Shown here in pieces: positions 11,935 through 24,451 of a stretch of DNA of 64,000 nucleotides. The stretch covers positions 11,817,060 through 11,881,059 of the forward strand of contig CM057225.1 in the NCBI GenBank assembly GCA_029891385.1. The letters are read 5' to 3'. The notes under the pieces were generated by a model. That model was not told the origin of the DNA and searched no databases. It was given only the letters and a program-made list of their open reading frames with translations. The translations under genes and the position numbers were made by a program. Numbering within the stretch: the stretch's first letter is position 1; each line of letters opens with the position of its first letter. Source of the DNA: Erythroxylum novogranatense (lineage: Eukaryota; Streptophyta; Magnoliopsida; Malpighiales; Erythroxylaceae).

Positions 11935-12150
11935 TCGCCTGGTTTTTGCTCTGATCATCGTCTGGTTTTGCTACGATTGCATCGTCTGGTTTTTGCTACG
12001 GCATCGTCTGGTTTTTGCTACTGATGCATCGTCTGGTTTTTGCTTCTGATGCATCGTCTGGTTTTGCTATGATGCATCGTCTGGTTTTTGCTACGATTGC
12101 ATCGTCTGGTTTTTGCTACAGTGCATCGTCTGGTTTTTGCTACAGTGCAG
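11935..12150. repeat. CATCGTCTGG tandem array in the 3' LTR
   Basis: About nine copies of a roughly 20-base word, GCATCGTCTGGTTTTTGCTA. They are preceded at 11835-11920 by several inverted counterparts (CAGACGA, CAGACGGAGATGA), so transcripts could fold back. The matching array in the other LTR (19705-19975) differs in copy order and small indels. Confidence 0.85.
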
Positions 12151-12880
12151 CTCCACTTGCAAAGGTCATAACTTTCCATTCCGAACTCCAAATTTAACAA
12201 AATTGATGTCTATTTCATAGAGAAAAGAAAGATCTACATTTTCATGATGATCACTGACCCAAATTCCAACTCTATAAGGGTCAAAATGGTCACAAAGGTT
12301 CTGTCTAAAATCATCATTTGACAAGACCTACATTTAATTCTAACCACTCACACCTACCATTTTAATCCCTCATGAATAGCTCATAAACATCTTAGAAGAG
12401 CTCTACAGCTCGCTTATCACTCTCAAGGAGTCATAATGATTTCATACAACCTCTAACAACCCGAAATTTCAGAAAATGCAACATACCTGAATTTAAAAAC
12501 TTCTACAACTCCTAACCTTGGAAATTTTCCAGCAAGCTCTTCCAAGGCAAAACCCAATGACACCCAACAACAATCTCCAAACTTAAAATAAGCATACACA
12601 TGCTTCACACATAGGTCACAAATCAACACAAACATATAATGAAGAGAGTACTTGAGCTCTCATTCTCTTTTCCAATCATAAGAAAGATTCATGCATAGCT
12701 TTGGTTACATATTGGCATATTCATCAAAATCAAGTACAAAACACAAAAGATGAGATGCTCAATGGTCAATATGCTTACAAAGCTATTCCAAAAGCTAGTT
12801 ATTAACTTAATACAAAAGTTCCTAAGTTCTTGGAGTGATGTCGATGCCTTGCAAGGTTCAACTCTCAACTTGAATTTTCA

Positions 12881-12921
12881 CCTGAGGAGGGAGAATGGGG
12901 TGAGCTAACACGGCTCAGTGG
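12881..12921 (-). promoter_or_regulatory. Splice-acceptor-like module, 3' LTR of the Tekay-like element
   Basis: Minus strand reads CACTGAGCCGTGTTAGCTCA, CCCC, a pyrimidine tract and CTCCTCAG/GTG. A donor-like AAAGGTAAGC lies upstream at 13761-13765, giving a candidate intron of about 880 bases. The same pair is at 20714-20754 and 21601-21605 in the other LTR. Confidence 0.5.
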
Positions 12922-14172
12922 CTAACAAATTTATAGCCATCACATAATGAGCCACGCACACACAATTAATAATCCAAAGCATTAGAAATTTTACATAATA
13001 GGTTGAAAACTCAACTTTATCACACAAGGCATAACATAGAATCATCTTGCAACTAACACCCATCTTATGCATCATAAACACTTATAAATGATGAAATGCA
13101 CACAATTGGCTCGAGAGTTCCATAAACACGATTTAAAACCGAAGTTTACAGTAATCACGACGAGTCCATTTTTCGATCTCGTAAGCTTCCAAAGCAGCAG
13201 CCGGAGAAGGCTAATGGGGTCAACGTGCGGTGACTTCACAAAGGGGTTCTCTCTCGCCCAAACACAATTCATTTATGCTCACATATTCAAGCACAATAAT
13301 AGCATTTCATGCTTCTTTCATACTTTCAAATCATCATGGTTTCGCACTTTTCATTCAAAGCAATGTAAATACACTTTCAATATACACATATTATAGCAAA
13401 GATAGCACACATAGGCATTTGCCCATTACACAACAACTATAAAATGTTACCCACCTATCGAGAAATTCAATTCAAGATCGCCTTCCTCCTTGTCTTGAGT
13501 AGGGTTTTCTTGAGTTCCTTCAAACAAAACACATCTCTAATCAATTTCTAACTTCATAGGAAAGGTCATAATATTCCAAATTTAAAGGAAAACTAACATT
13601 AACCTTAACCTAACCTACCCATGGCTCATTTAAGCTAGAATAACCATAACCTTCCCTAACCTCCATAGATCTCACCTTCTCTTCCATTTTCTTCAATCTC
13701 TACACAAACCCTAACTTCCATCCTACACCATTTTCAATCTAACTTAAGAAAAGATGAAAGCTTACCTTTCTCACTTGATTTCTCTTCTTTTCTCCTTCTT
13801 TCTTCTTCTCCACAAGCCTCCCACGATTTTCTCTCTTCCTTTCTTCCTTGGCCGAAAGCTATTCTTCTTCCTCCTCTAGTTCACGTTTTCTCCTCTTCTT
13901 TCTTTCCTTTGGTAACTCACGACACTCTTCTCCTCCTTCTCTTCCTTTTAATTCATTTAACCCTTTTATTCTCACTTTAAACTCCTCCCAAAACTACATA
14001 GTTTTGCTATTGGGCTCCTCCTCCTCCTCTCAAGCCCACTCCACATATCCATTAGTTTCTAACTTCTAATCCCAAGCCCAACATAAAAATATTTATATAA
14101 ACACATAATTAAATCAATTAAGACAAAATAAAATAATTAACGAATAAATCCATAAATAGATACATAATTAAT

Positions 14173-14714
14173 TCAAATAAAAAAAAATTTCGGGGCCCAA
14201 CAATTCTCCCCTCCTAAAAGAATTTCGTCCTCGAAATCCTTACCTGAATTCATGAAGAGGTAGGGATACTTCTCCCTCATGGCTTCCAAAGGTTCCCAAG
14301 TTGCTTCCTCGGACGAATGGTTCCTCCACAAGACCTTAACCAGCTTCACAATCTTATTCCTTAGCACTTTTCCCTTTGAATCTAAGATCTCCACTGGTTG
14401 CTCCTCATAACTCAAATCCTCTCTCAACTGAACTTCTGAAGGTTGAACTATATGCTGAAGGATCCGACCTATATCTCCTCAAAGATCGACACATGGAATA
14501 CATTATGAATCTTAGACAACTCCGATGGCAAATCTAACTTATAAGCCAAAGGCCCAATCCTCTCAATGATCTCGTATGGGCCTATATACCTCGGGCTAAG
14601 CTTACCTTTCTTACCAAACCTCAAAACGCCTTTCCATGGAGAAGCTCTAAGAAATACCTTCTCACCCACTTCAAATTCCATCTCTTTCCTATGGGCATCC
14701 GAATAGCTCTTCAT
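14173..14714 (-). pseudogene. Gypsy integrase C-terminus with chromodomain-like tail
   Basis: Two open pieces in different frames. 14469-14714 carries the integrase C-terminal domain with the GPY/F-type words KLSPRYIGPYEIIERIGP and HNVFHVSIF. 14173-14427 carries a chromodomain-like tail with QPVEILDSKGKVLRNK, LVKVLWRNHSSEEATWE and a YPYLF end. In chromoviruses the tail is thought to guide integration by binding chromatin. The last codons before the LTR (FEDEILL) match the typical end of the polyprotein. A break between the two pieces near 14430-14470 separates them as written. Confidence 0.85.
14203..14217 (-). promoter_or_regulatory. Polypurine tract of the Tekay-like element
   Basis: Minus strand TTAGGAGGGGAGAAT immediately next to the 3' LTR, the usual gypsy plus-strand primer. 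The LARD-like element in this window has nearly the same tract at 63463-63478. Confidence 0.85.
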
Positions 14715-15700
14715 CGATCTTGAGTGCCTTAAACCTCTGTTTCACTAGCTTTATCTTATCAATCGTGACTGCACTAACTCAGCCCCACAAACTTTCTTTC
14801 ACCTTCCTCATCCCAACATATAGGAGTTTTACATCTCCTACCATACAAGGCTTCATAAGGCGCCATCCAATTCCCGAGTGATAGGAATTGTTGTGGCGAA
14901 TTCAATCAAAGGTAGGTGATCATCCGACTAACCTTTGAAATCCAAAGCACAAGCCCTCAACATTGCCTCCAAAGTCCGAATGGTCCTCTCCGATCGTCCA
15001 TCGGTCTCATGGATGGAAAGTCAGACTAAAATGCAATCGAGTCCCCAAAGCCTCCTGCAAACTCTCCCAAAATCTGAGGTAAACCTAGGATCCCTATCGG
15101 ACACTATTTAACTCGAATCCCATGAAGTCCGATCACCTCATCCACATACTTCTTAGCCAAAATATTCAAAGAATCATCGATTTAATCGGTAAGAAGTGAG
15201 TGACTTAGTCAACCTATCCACAATCACCCATATAGCGTCATGCTTTCGGCTAGATCTCGTGAATCCCATCGAAAATCCATAGTTATCTTTTCCCATTTCC
15301 ACTCCGGAATAGGCAAGGGATTAAGCTTGCTGAAGGTGCTTGTGTTCACTTTTAACTGGCGGCACACCAAACATCTTTAGCATACTCGCTATATCTTTCC
15401 TCATTCCTTTCCACCGTAAATGCTCTTTCAAATTCCAATACATCTTAGAACTCCCCGATGCATTGCATAAGGAGCATTATCGCCTCATCAAGAATTTCAT
15501 CCCTCAACTCTAACTTGCCTTAAACACAATCTACTACCCACAACCATCAATCCATCTTCCTTTACCTCTACATTAGACGGCTTTCCATTCTTTATCTCTT
15601 CCCTAAACTTACTCAAGTACTCATCCCGATCCCGAAATTCCTTGATCTTCTCTTTCAAAGACCGGCCTCACCCCAAACTTGCCAAAATACACTCAGCCTA
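14715..15700 (-). pseudogene. Gypsy integrase zinc and catalytic core, degenerate
   Basis: No long open frame remains, but the minus strand still reads integrase words in several frames. Examples are GMRKDIASML and KSEHKHLQQA (HHCC region, about 15340-15410) and HDAIWVIVD with its preceding catalytic-Asp context around 15220-15300. Small indels shift the frame repeatedly. The enzyme would insert the cDNA into the genome; this copy cannot encode it as written. Confidence 0.7.
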
Positions 15701-15849
15701 TCTTGCCTCAACATCGATCAAGTCCGCTAAATCCTTCACAAAGGAAGGTACATCTGTCTCCACATGTGCCATGGTGGACTTTCTACTCAATGCATCACCT
15801 ACAACATTAGCTTTCCCGGATGGTAGTCTATCACCAAGTCATAATCTTT

Positions 15850-16728
15850 TAGCAACTCTAACTATCGCCTCGCCTCAAATTCAGCTCTTTTGGGTCAACA
15901 AGTATTTAAGGCTCTTATGATCTCAAATATCCTAGTGGTAACTCCATACGATAATGTCTCCAAATCTTCAATGCAAAGATTATAGCAGCCAACTCCAAGT
16001 CATGGATCGGATAGTTCATCTCATAAGGCTTCAACTGCCTAGAGGCATAAGCAATCACTTTCTCTCCTTGCATCAATACACACCCTAAACCCTTTCGGAG
16101 GCATCACTTTGTACACAATGTACCCATCATTACCGAAGGCAATGTCGAATCGGTGCGGTGGTAAGCCGCTTCTTCAACTCCTCGAAACTACCCCGCACTC
16201 CTCGGTCCATTCAAATTTTGATTCTTCCTTGTCAACTTGGAAAGTGGAGCATTATCAAGGAAAAGCCTCCACAAACCTCCTGTAATATCCAAATAATCCC
16301 AAGAAACTTCTCACTTCACTACATTCTTTGACGCTTCCCATCTAACCACGACTTATATCTTTATGCGGATCCACATGCACTCCTTGCTCGAGATCACATG
16401 CCCCAAAATACCACTTCCTTAGCCAAAATTCGCATTTATCGAATTTGGCATACAGCTCATTCTTCCTCAATGTCTCCAAGGCAATCATCAAATGATCCTC
16501 ATGCTCCTCATCACTCTTAGAATAGACCAATATATCATCAATAAAGACGATGATAAATTGATCTAAGAAGGACCTGAAGACTCTATTCATCAAATCCATA
16601 AAGACTGCAGGAGCATTCGTTAACCCGAAAGGCATAACCAAAAACTCAAAGTGGCCATACCTCGTCCTAAAAGCAGTCTTTGACACATCGGTCTCCTTAA
16701 TCCTCAACTGATGATAACCCAACCTCAA
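15850..16728 (-). pseudogene. Gypsy reverse transcriptase palm and RNase H
   Basis: The open piece 16342-16728 contains [28 protein letters not shown] and the catalytic [10 protein letters not shown] box (the Y/FxDD motif), then CEFWL near its end. RNase H follows toward 15850 but is broken into several frames. The active-site aspartates of the polymerase are present, so the catalytic core itself looks conserved although the surrounding frame is lost. Confidence 0.88.
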
Positions 16729-16865
16729 GTCTATCTTGGAAAGACTCTCGCCCCTTGCAATCGATCAAACAAATCATCTATGCGCGGAGCGGATATCATT
16801 CTCAATGATGGCATGATTCAACTTCCTATAATCCACACACATCCGCAACGACCCATCTTTCTTCT

Positions 16866-17600
16866 TCACAAAAGAACCGGAGCTCCCCAAGGCGAAGAAC
16901 TCGGTCTAACATAACCCTTCTCTAAAAGATCCTCCAACTGCTCCTTAAGCTCCTTCAATTCCGCCGGAGCCATCCGATAAGGCGGAATTGAGATCGGCGC
17001 AGTGCCTGAATGAAGCTCAATGGGAAACTCAATTTCCCTAGGAGGAGGTAGTCCTGGCAATTCCTCGGGAAAGACATCCGGGAATTCCCTGACTACTGGA
17101 ATGTCTTCCAACCTCCCTCTATCTGCCTCCATATCTAGCACATAAGCCAAAAAGGCCTCACACCCCTTGCTCATCATTCTCTCTGCCATCATAGCTGAAA
17201 TAACCCGAGGTGGACTGACTTTTCTATCTCCCATGAGTATCACTTTCCTGCTATCCTCTAGCTCAAACTCCACTATCTTCTGTTTACAATCTAAAGTAAC
17301 ATGATACCTCTCTAATGTGTCCATACCTAGGATCACATCCAATCCTCCCATCTTCAAAGGCATCAGATTCACCACCAATTTTCCTCCACTAATCTCTATC
17401 TCACAATCTCTATATACTTGATCGATAATAATATATTGGCCGATTGAGTACTCACCATCGTGGAGTATCCAATGGGCTCAAACTCCTCCTAGAAATAGTC
17501 CTACTCAAGACACAAAGGAATGGGTAGAACTCAGAGTCAATCATAGCAAGCACATAATCATCAAACAGTTTAACCATACCGCTACAACTTCGGCGCGGTC
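16866..17600 (-). pseudogene. Gypsy protease and start of reverse transcriptase
   Basis: The open piece 16866-17378 encodes the end of the aspartic protease (DVILGMDTLERY and a KIVEF block). A linker with EFPDVFPEELPGLPP follows, then the beginning of reverse transcriptase (YRMAPAELKELKEQLEDLL, ending at SSPWGAPVLL). The protease active-site region lies upstream near 17450-17600 and is frameshifted. Order and words are those of plant chromoviruses. Confidence 0.88.
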
Positions 17601-19010
17601 TCGCCTCCTCTCGAGTCATGGCAAACACTGGCCGGAACTTGCCCTCTGGATCTGCGGAGGATAAGCTCTCTTAGAACCTCCAGAGCTACCTACTTGATCC
17701 ACGCCTTACATCCCACTGTCTCTGTCCTCCTGAAGCTTGCATCCGAGATCCCTCTCTATCTCGGTTTAGGACACTCTTTGGCAAATGTCCTTCCGCCCAC
17801 AATTGAAGCATGCTCCTGTCAATCATGACATTCTCCTCTATGGAGATATCCACAAGGCTTACACTTAGGAAGGGTGGTCTCTCCCATCTCCTCTTCTACC
17901 GCCCCCACCGTTGAGACTTGGTGGGAAACGGAAGAAGTCCTCATCGGTCAGCCGGCTCCCACCGTACTCCTCTCCTCGGATCAGACAGAAAGGCTCTAGC
18001 ACTTCTCTCGGGCATAGAAGTACCACCTCCCTCCCGAATCGCTCTTCCCTTCCTCTTCTGTTAATTGCACTCTTGATGTTCTCGAGGTTCTCAACCCTCG
18101 CCGCTTCAACCAACTGCTGCAAGTCACGAAGTTCAGATTATCACCTTCTCTCGATAGCTGTGCAAACCCGACTCAAATCGACGAGACTTAGCAGCCTCAC
18201 TCACCTCATCTCTGCGGCATATCTAACCAACTGTGTGAACCAAGCTCAGATTCATGTTGTCATCTCTCCTCAGGTAAGGCTTAGGAACTCCTCTCGCTTC
18301 ATTGAATGTACACTTGAAAGATACTTCTTTCTCAAGACAACAGAAGTCTCCCATGTAAATCCCATCGGTCTCAATCGACTCCTAGAGCAGCCTCCCACCA
18401 AGGCAAAGCATCACCACAAGCGGTGGCAAGATAGACTACCCTCTCATCATCCTTGCACTCCATCCGATCCAAAGACTCTTTCGCCTTCCTCAACCAGTCT
18501 CGGCTTCCTCGGGATCCGTGGTCCGTGGAAGTCCACCGCCCGTGCATTTCCTTAGCTTATCAAACTGTCTTCCCCTCTTAGTCGGGCGAACTAGAAGCTG
18601 TGGCATTTGCCCCATAGCCTTGAACAAAAGCTTGGTAAATGCCTCGAATACTGGGGTCTAACGAGGCACTTGCTCGGACAGACTAGGTGATCACTTGAGT
18701 CTGTGAACGAAGAGGCTCACTACCACCTTACTGAGGGGCCTCTGCCACCACAGGGCTACAGACTCATCCGTGCTCTCCTCTCTCGGCGGAGAGTCGTGCA
18801 ATTGAACCTTGCAAAACTCCTCGTGTCCTTCGACGAGGTGGCATCGTACTCTTCAATGAAAATACTAGTGATTAGCTACAATTGCTTTTAAGCTTAGTTC
18901 CTATATGTATGCATGATATGCATGTCACGTAATGCAAACAATCAATTCATAAAATAAACATTTAATCACATACAATGTTCCCTACTATACATTTTAAGCC
19001 TAGGAGTAAG
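17600..19010 (-). pseudogene. Gypsy gag with zinc knuckle, degenerate
   Basis: Between protease and primer site the minus strand carries broken gag sequence. A CFNCG zinc-knuckle start is readable near 17795-17815 and a Gly/Arg-rich linker around 17880-17960. Open pieces such as 17865-18122 are short. The long plus-strand frame at 17911-18555 is antisense to gag and has no independent support. Confidence 0.6.
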
Positions 19011-19015
19011 CCTAA

Positions 19016-19027
19016 GCTCTGATACCA
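19016..19027 (-). promoter_or_regulatory. Primer binding site (tRNA-iMet) of the Tekay-like element
   Basis: Minus strand TGGTATCAGAGC, complementary to the 3' end of plant initiator methionine tRNA, five bases from the 5' LTR. It fixes the element's orientation. Confidence 0.9.
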
Positions 19028-19032
19028 AACAA

Positions 19033-22000
19033 TGTTGGACCCCGTCTCCGAAGCCCAACATTCGGACCCATCCAGCGTAGAAGACCCACAACCGAACACA
19101 TATGCTAATCACAATAAGGAAAAATTCACTTTATAAAATTTGGGGTTGGCTCTTGATAAAAATGATCCTCGGATCTAACGATTCCAACGCAATGGAATCG
19201 CCAATTCGGGTTAGAAATGAAAAAGTTATGGCAAAAATGCTATCTTAAAGAAAACAATCAAAACTGAGCACTACCGACTTCGGGTAAGCATTTGAAAATC
19301 TTAAAGGCTTAATCACTGATCGGTCTCTTCATAAAACTTGTAGGTTTATGCCTCTAGTTTAATTTAAAACAAGAATCGCTTTGATCGGAGCTCTATAGCT
19401 CAAGATATTTTAAAATTCTGAAGCATAGTCAGCCTTATCAACCGATCGCCATGCTTCGCTTCAAACCACCATTTTCAATTTGAAAGAAAATCTGATAAGT
19501 CCAGTGTAGAAAGGTAGAAAATCTTTTAGAAATCCAATGCTTGAGAATGAGGTAGATCGGAGGTCCATGCAAAAGTTATGGCCAAAAGAAGGAAGAGGGT
19601 CGTAAGACAAAAAAGCAGACGATAAAATGAGACGAAGATGACGTCATCCTTAGCAAAAATCAGACGGAGATGATGTCACCTCAGCAAAATCAGACGGAGA
19701 TGAACAGTAACATCGCCTGATTTTTGCTCAAATCATCGTCTGGTTTTTGCCATGATGCATCGTCTGGTTTTTGCTCTGATGCATCGTCCGGTTTTTGCTC
19801 TGATCATCGTCTGGTTTTTTTGCTACAAAGGCATCGTCTGGTTTTGCTACATGTGCATCGTCTGGTTTTGCTACAGTGCATCGCCTGGTTTTGCTACAGG
19901 CATCGTCTGGTTTTTGCTACTGATTGCATCGTCTGGTTTTTGCTCTGATGGCATCGTCTGTTTTTCTGATCTGACTCCACTTGCAAAGGTCATAACTTTC
20001 CATTCTGAACTCCAAATTTAACAAAATTGGTGTCTATTTCATAGAGAAAAGAAAGATCTACATTTTTCATGATGATCACTGACCCAAATTCCAACTCTAT
20101 AAGGGTCAAAAATGGTCACAAAGGTTCTGTCTAAAAATCTGTCATTTGACAGCACCTACATTTAATTCTAACCACTCACACCTACCATTTTAATCCCTCA
20201 TGAATAGCTCATAAACATCTTAGAAGAGCTCTACAGCTCGCCTATCACTCTCAAGGAGTCATAATGATTTCATACAACCTCTAACAACCCCGAAATTTCA
20301 GAAAATGCAACATACCCAGAATTTACAAAACTTCTACAACTCCTAACCTTGGAAATTTTCCAGCAAGCTCTTCCAAGGCAAAAACCCAGCAGACACCCAA
20401 CAACAATCTCCAAACTTAAAATAAGCATACACATGCTTCACACATAGGTCACAAATCAACACAAACATATAATGAAGAGAGTACTTGAGCTCTCATTCTC
20501 TTTTCCAATCATAAGAAAGATTCATGCATAGCTTTGGTTACATATTGGCATATTCATCAAAATCAAGTACAAAACACAAAAGATGAGATGCTCAATGGTC
20601 AACATGCTTACAAAGCTATTCCAAAAGCTAGTTATTAACTTAATACAAAAGTTCCTAAGTTCTTGGAGTGATGTCGATGCCTTGCAAGGTTCAACTCTCA
20701 ACTTGAATTTTCACCTGAGGAGGGAGAATGGGGTGAGCTAACATGGCTCAGTGGCTAACAAATTTATAGCCATCACATAATGAGCCACACACACAATTAA
20801 TAATCCAAAGCATTAAAAATTTTACATAATAGGTTGAAAACTCAACTTTATCACACAAGGCATAACATAGAATCATCTTGCAACTAACACCCATCTTATG
20901 CATCATAAACACTTATAAATGATGAAATGCACACAATTGGCTCGAGAGTTCCATAAACACGACGAAACCGAAGTTTACCGTAATCACGACGAGTCCATTT
21001 TTCGGATCTCGTAAGCCTAAAGCAGGCAGCCGGGAGAAGGCTAATGGGGGTCAACGTGCAGGTGACTTCACAAAGGGGTTCTCTCTCGCCCAAACACAAC
21101 TCATTTATGTTCACATATTCAAGCACAATAATAGCATTTCATGCTTCTTTCATACTTTCAAATCATCATGGTTTCGCACTTTTCATTCAAAGCAATGTAA
21201 ATACACTTTCAATATACACATATTATAGCAAAGATAGCACACATAGGGCATTTGCCCATTACACAACAACTATAAAAATGTTACCCACCTATCGTAGAAA
21301 TCCGAATTCAAGATCGCCCTTCCTCCTTGTCTTGAGTAGGGTTTTCTTGAGTTCCTTCAAACAAAACACATCTCTAATCAATTTCTAACTTCATAGGAAA
21401 GGTCATAATATTCCGAAATTTAAAGGGAAAACTAACATTAACCTTAACCTAACCTACCCATGGCTCATTTAAGCTAGAATAACCATAACCTTCCCTAACC
21501 TCCATAGATCTCACCTTCTCTTCCATTTTCTTCAATCTCTACACAAACCCTAACTTCCATCCTACACCATTTTCAAATCTAACTTAAGAAAAGATGAAAG
21601 CTTACCTTTCTCACTTGATTTCTCTTCTTTTTCTCCTTCTTTCTTCTTCTCCACAAGCCTCCCACGATTTTCTCTCTTCCTTTCTTCCTTGGCCGAAAGC
21701 TATTCTTCTTCCTCCTCTAGTTCACGTTTTCTCCTCTTCTTTCTTTCCTTTGGTAACTCACGACACTCTTCTCCTCCTTCTCTTCCTTTTAATTCATTTA
21801 ACCCTTTTATTCTCACTTTAAACTCCTCCCAAAACTACATAGTTTTGCTATTGGGCTCCTCCTCCTCCTCTCAAGCCCACTCCACATATCCATTAATTTC
21901 TAACTTCTAATCCCAAGCCCAACATAAAAATATTTATATAAACACATAATTAAATCAATTAAGACAAAATAAAATAATTAAAGAATAAATCCATAAATAG

Positions 22001-22043
22001 ATACATAATTAATTCAAATAAAAAAAAATTTCGGGGCCCAACA
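19033..22043 (-). repeat. 5' LTR of the Tekay-like element
   Basis: 3011 bases. It carries the same modules as the 3' LTR: the CATCGTCTGG array (19705-19975), acceptor-like module (20714-20754), donor-like GTAAG (21601-21605), GA-rich leader and a possible TATATAAA on the minus strand. The pair differs by many short indels and scattered substitutions. Confidence 0.92.
19705..19975. repeat. CATCGTCTGG tandem array in the 5' LTR
   Basis: About eleven copies of the 20-base word seen at 11935-12150, with some copies shortened or interrupted by a few extra bases. Inverted counterparts (CAGACGA, CAGACGGAG) precede it at 19615-19705. Confidence 0.85.
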
Positions 22044-22370
22044 CGTTGACCCAAGAATAGGCTTCTCCCTCCTGCCCGCTAGTGGCACGGAGCTCCTTCA
22101 AGGACTCCCTCAAGTTTATGGCTACACAGGACTATTATATGGGAATGTGTGGTACGTCATGAATTTGGACCTACCCGAACCATTATGACGTGTTTATGTG
22201 TTTTCATGCATTGATAAGTTTGATGATTGTTTGACTTGAGTGAAATGAGATTTTTTCTTGGCAAGTTGACAATTTTGAGAAAAGAATGTTTTATAAATTT
22301 TCAATGAGGTTTTGCTATAAACATGAAAGTTTCAAATGTTTTCTGCTTATTACCGTTTATAAACATGTTA

Positions 22371-22414
22371 CCCACGAGCTTCCGAGCTCACCCCCTCTCT
22401 TTTCCCATCCTCAG
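22371..22414 (+). promoter_or_regulatory. Splice-acceptor-like module of the second solo LTR
   Basis: Reads CACGAGCTTCCGAGCTCACC, then CCCTCTCTTTTCCCATCC and TCAG/GTAAT. A short inverted repeat (GAGCTTCCGAGCTC) precedes the pyrimidine tract. The outermost LTR has the same block at 28401-28444. Confidence 0.55.
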
Positions 22415-23507
22415 GTAATAAGCAGGAAACAGAGTGAAAGTCAAGACATTTCTCCGGATTGGCATGTTTTGTTGTGTTTTGGGTTAATTGATATAAAATA
22501 AAGCTCTACATGTATTTTGAGAATTATTGAGTTTTGCATGTCTTGTATATTCGACATTGATATTGTTAACGTATTGTGGCATGAGTTGCCATTGAAGATT
22601 GTAAACTCTTAAGTTATGATGTAGATGAAGTATGGGATTGTGTATGATAATGAAATGTAAATATGTATATGGATGACTATGATGAATGTTGAGCATGAAT
22701 GGTTGGTATATATATGTAATTATATATATACACATCAACGAGATGTTATGAAAAGGCAATAGGAACTATGTATGGTTTTGGATAACGAGATGTAGCTTAA
22801 TGTGACAATTCAAATGAGCTAAGATTTAAGAATGGATGAAGAAAAGTTAGAATTCGAATGGTTATAAAATTGGGGTGGAGTTGGAATATGAACTAATTAA
22901 GGATGAGCTTAAATTGGAATTAACATGAGTTATTGTTATATATGAAAAAGAAATATAGGAACGATATGAATATAGAGATATTGATGAGTATGATAAGTCA
23001 AGTGAATTGAGATTGAGGGTTGGATGAATTCCAATTGGTAGTTAAATTGTTTTGAATGATGTGTAATTAAGGAAGTAATGATGGGTTAAATTTTAAGTCT
23101 TCATGAGGGTAAATTGTGCGTTCTGAGTTCAGAAGAAAATTTGTATTAATTTATGATGATTTTGACCAAGATGTCTAAATAAAAGTTATAGATGATTCTC
23201 TTAGCTTTCCGACGCTATAAAGTATGCAAATTTAGGATATCGGAGTGAAAATATATGATTGTCACAAGTTGTGATGTTGCATAGGAATTGTGCATGATGA
23301 CAGCTATGGTAAATGATGGGAAATGGTGGTTTTGATGAACCAAATGAGTTGGGATTTGAGAAGTTTATGAAACGAATTCGTGGTTTGGATTGTTAAGAAG
23401 TGTTTAGGAATTAGAGGAAGTGAATTTGTAAAGATTATAAGGGTATATGATGTCAAATTGGAGGTAGGAAGCATTGGAGAAGGTTTGGAGGGGTTTTGGA
23501 AAACCCC

Positions 23508-23695
23508 ATGTCCGTTAAACGGACACGCATGTCCGTTTAACAGACAATTACAGGTAAAAAAGGACCCTTTGCACTGCCCATGTCCATTAAATGGACATGG
23601 ATGTCCGTTTAATGGACATTCTCGGATGAAATGGTGCATTTTGGTCCGTATGTGTCCGTTAAACGGACACGCATGTCCGTTAAGACAGCCACGGG
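23508..23695. repeat. Cluster of TGTCCGTTTAACGGACA near-palindromes
   Basis: Five to six complete or partial copies of ATGTCCGTTAAACGGACA-like words, arranged as three pairs separated by about 55-60 bases of ordinary sequence. The same word occurs in the LARD-like element's LTR (39006-39170), which belongs to another LTR family by its ends. Confidence 0.85.
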
Positions 23696-24451
23696 TTAGC
23701 TTGGGGAAATGGCAATTTTTGACCATTTTAAAGGCTGAATCTGATTTTGTGGTCTTCATGAAAGTTTTAGATCTCGAAGTCTTGTTTCCAATGGTCTAAA
23801 AACAAAACAAATCCGACATTTTTGGTGAAAGTTATAACCATCGCTCCAAGATAGGTGCAAATTGGTTTAGGGTATGAGCATGTTAGATTCTTTTGATCAT
23901 AACTCCCTCATCCGACCTCCGAATGAAGTGATTCTTAAAGCGATCGATTCCTAAGACATGAATTTACCTCTCCATGAAAATTGGTAGCTTTTGGGTTTGA
24001 GATAAAAAAAGTTTGATCGTAAGAAAGTGAGAGGCCAGTTTAGAGAGCATGATTGAAGTATAAACACGCTTTGGAATTTTACATATATCTTGAGCTATAT
24101 AGCTACGATTGAGGTGATTCTTGCTTCAAAAAAATAGAGACTTAAAGCTACAATTTCTTTGAAGAAGTCAACTTATGATTTTGGTGATTGTTTAGTGTGC
24201 GCCAAAGACTATTCATGAATGACAAAGAAATGACCCTTCAGGAAAATAAGCTCAAGGTTTGTGTCTCCGAATGTTAGGCTCCGGGAATGGGGTCCATGAG
24301 CATGGTTAAAAAATTTTTTGTGGGCAATCCATTGAAAAAATTGTGAAAAAAAATTGTTGGGATTTTTAAGAATGAAAATGAACCAATCAAACTCAAGTTT
24401 CATGATTTAGCAAGACTTGGGCTCCGGAACCAAGTGGGATCCAACAAATAT

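Larger units (their letters stand above)
11246..14202 (-). repeat. 3' LTR of the Tekay-like element
   Basis: 2957 bases, TG to CA. It contains the CATCGTCTGG array (11935-12150), the acceptor-like module (12881-12921) and a donor-like GTAAG (13761-13765). Compared with the other LTR, differences include many single-base indels, mostly in short homopolymers, as well as substitutions. Confidence 0.93.
11246..22043 (-). mobile_element. Ty3/gypsy element, Tekay-like chromovirus, 10.8 kb, complete ends
   Basis: CGTTG flanks both sides (11241-11245 and 22044-22048). Two LTRs of about 3.0 kb begin TGTTGGACCCCGTCTCC and end CGGGGCCCAACA. On the minus strand the order is 5' LTR (19033-22043), tRNA-iMet primer site (19016-19027), gag, protease, reverse transcriptase, RNase H, integrase with chromodomain-like end, polypurine tract (about 14203-14217), and 3' LTR (11246-14202). 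All coding parts are broken by frameshifts and stops. The EEATWE and YPYLF words at the integrase end point to the Tekay clade. Confidence 0.92.
9628..24446 (+). mobile_element. Second solo LTR of the same family as the outermost LTR (about 4.0 kb without insertion)
   Basis: It starts TATTGGACGCCGAAC, with the terminal TG mutated to TA, and ends GGGATCCAACA. AATAT flanks it at 9623-9627 and 24447-24451. Interior sequence is interrupted by the gypsy element at 11246-22043. Excluding that element and one TSD copy, the LTR is about 4.0 kb. It holds a TATA box (10383-10390), a GA-rich leader, a donor-like GTAAG (10626-10630), an acceptor-like module (22371-22414) and a palindrome cluster (23508-23695). 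No coding region is present. Confidence 0.85.
22049..24446 (+). repeat. Right part of the second solo LTR, no gene
   Basis: Resumes the LTR after the Tekay-like insertion. It starts with a segment also found at 28022-28110 in the outermost LTR (a GCTTCTCCC..CTGCC block and a GACTCCCTCAAG block), then the acceptor-like module, AT-rich filler, the palindrome cluster and an AAAGTTATAACC module. The open frames on both strands at about 23304-23799 come from the palindromes. Confidence 0.8.

Noticed and set aside
17911..18555. Plus-strand 214-codon frame rich in Ser/Leu/Arg
   Set aside because: It is antisense to the degenerate gag of the minus-strand gypsy element and has no recognisable domain.
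23304..23799. Open frames on both strands with repeated CPFNGHACPFNGH-like peptides resembling metal-binding repeats
   Set aside because: The peptide appears on both strands because TGTCCGTTTAACGGACA is nearly palindromic. There is no family match, start context or conservation; 38996-39202 is the same effect.
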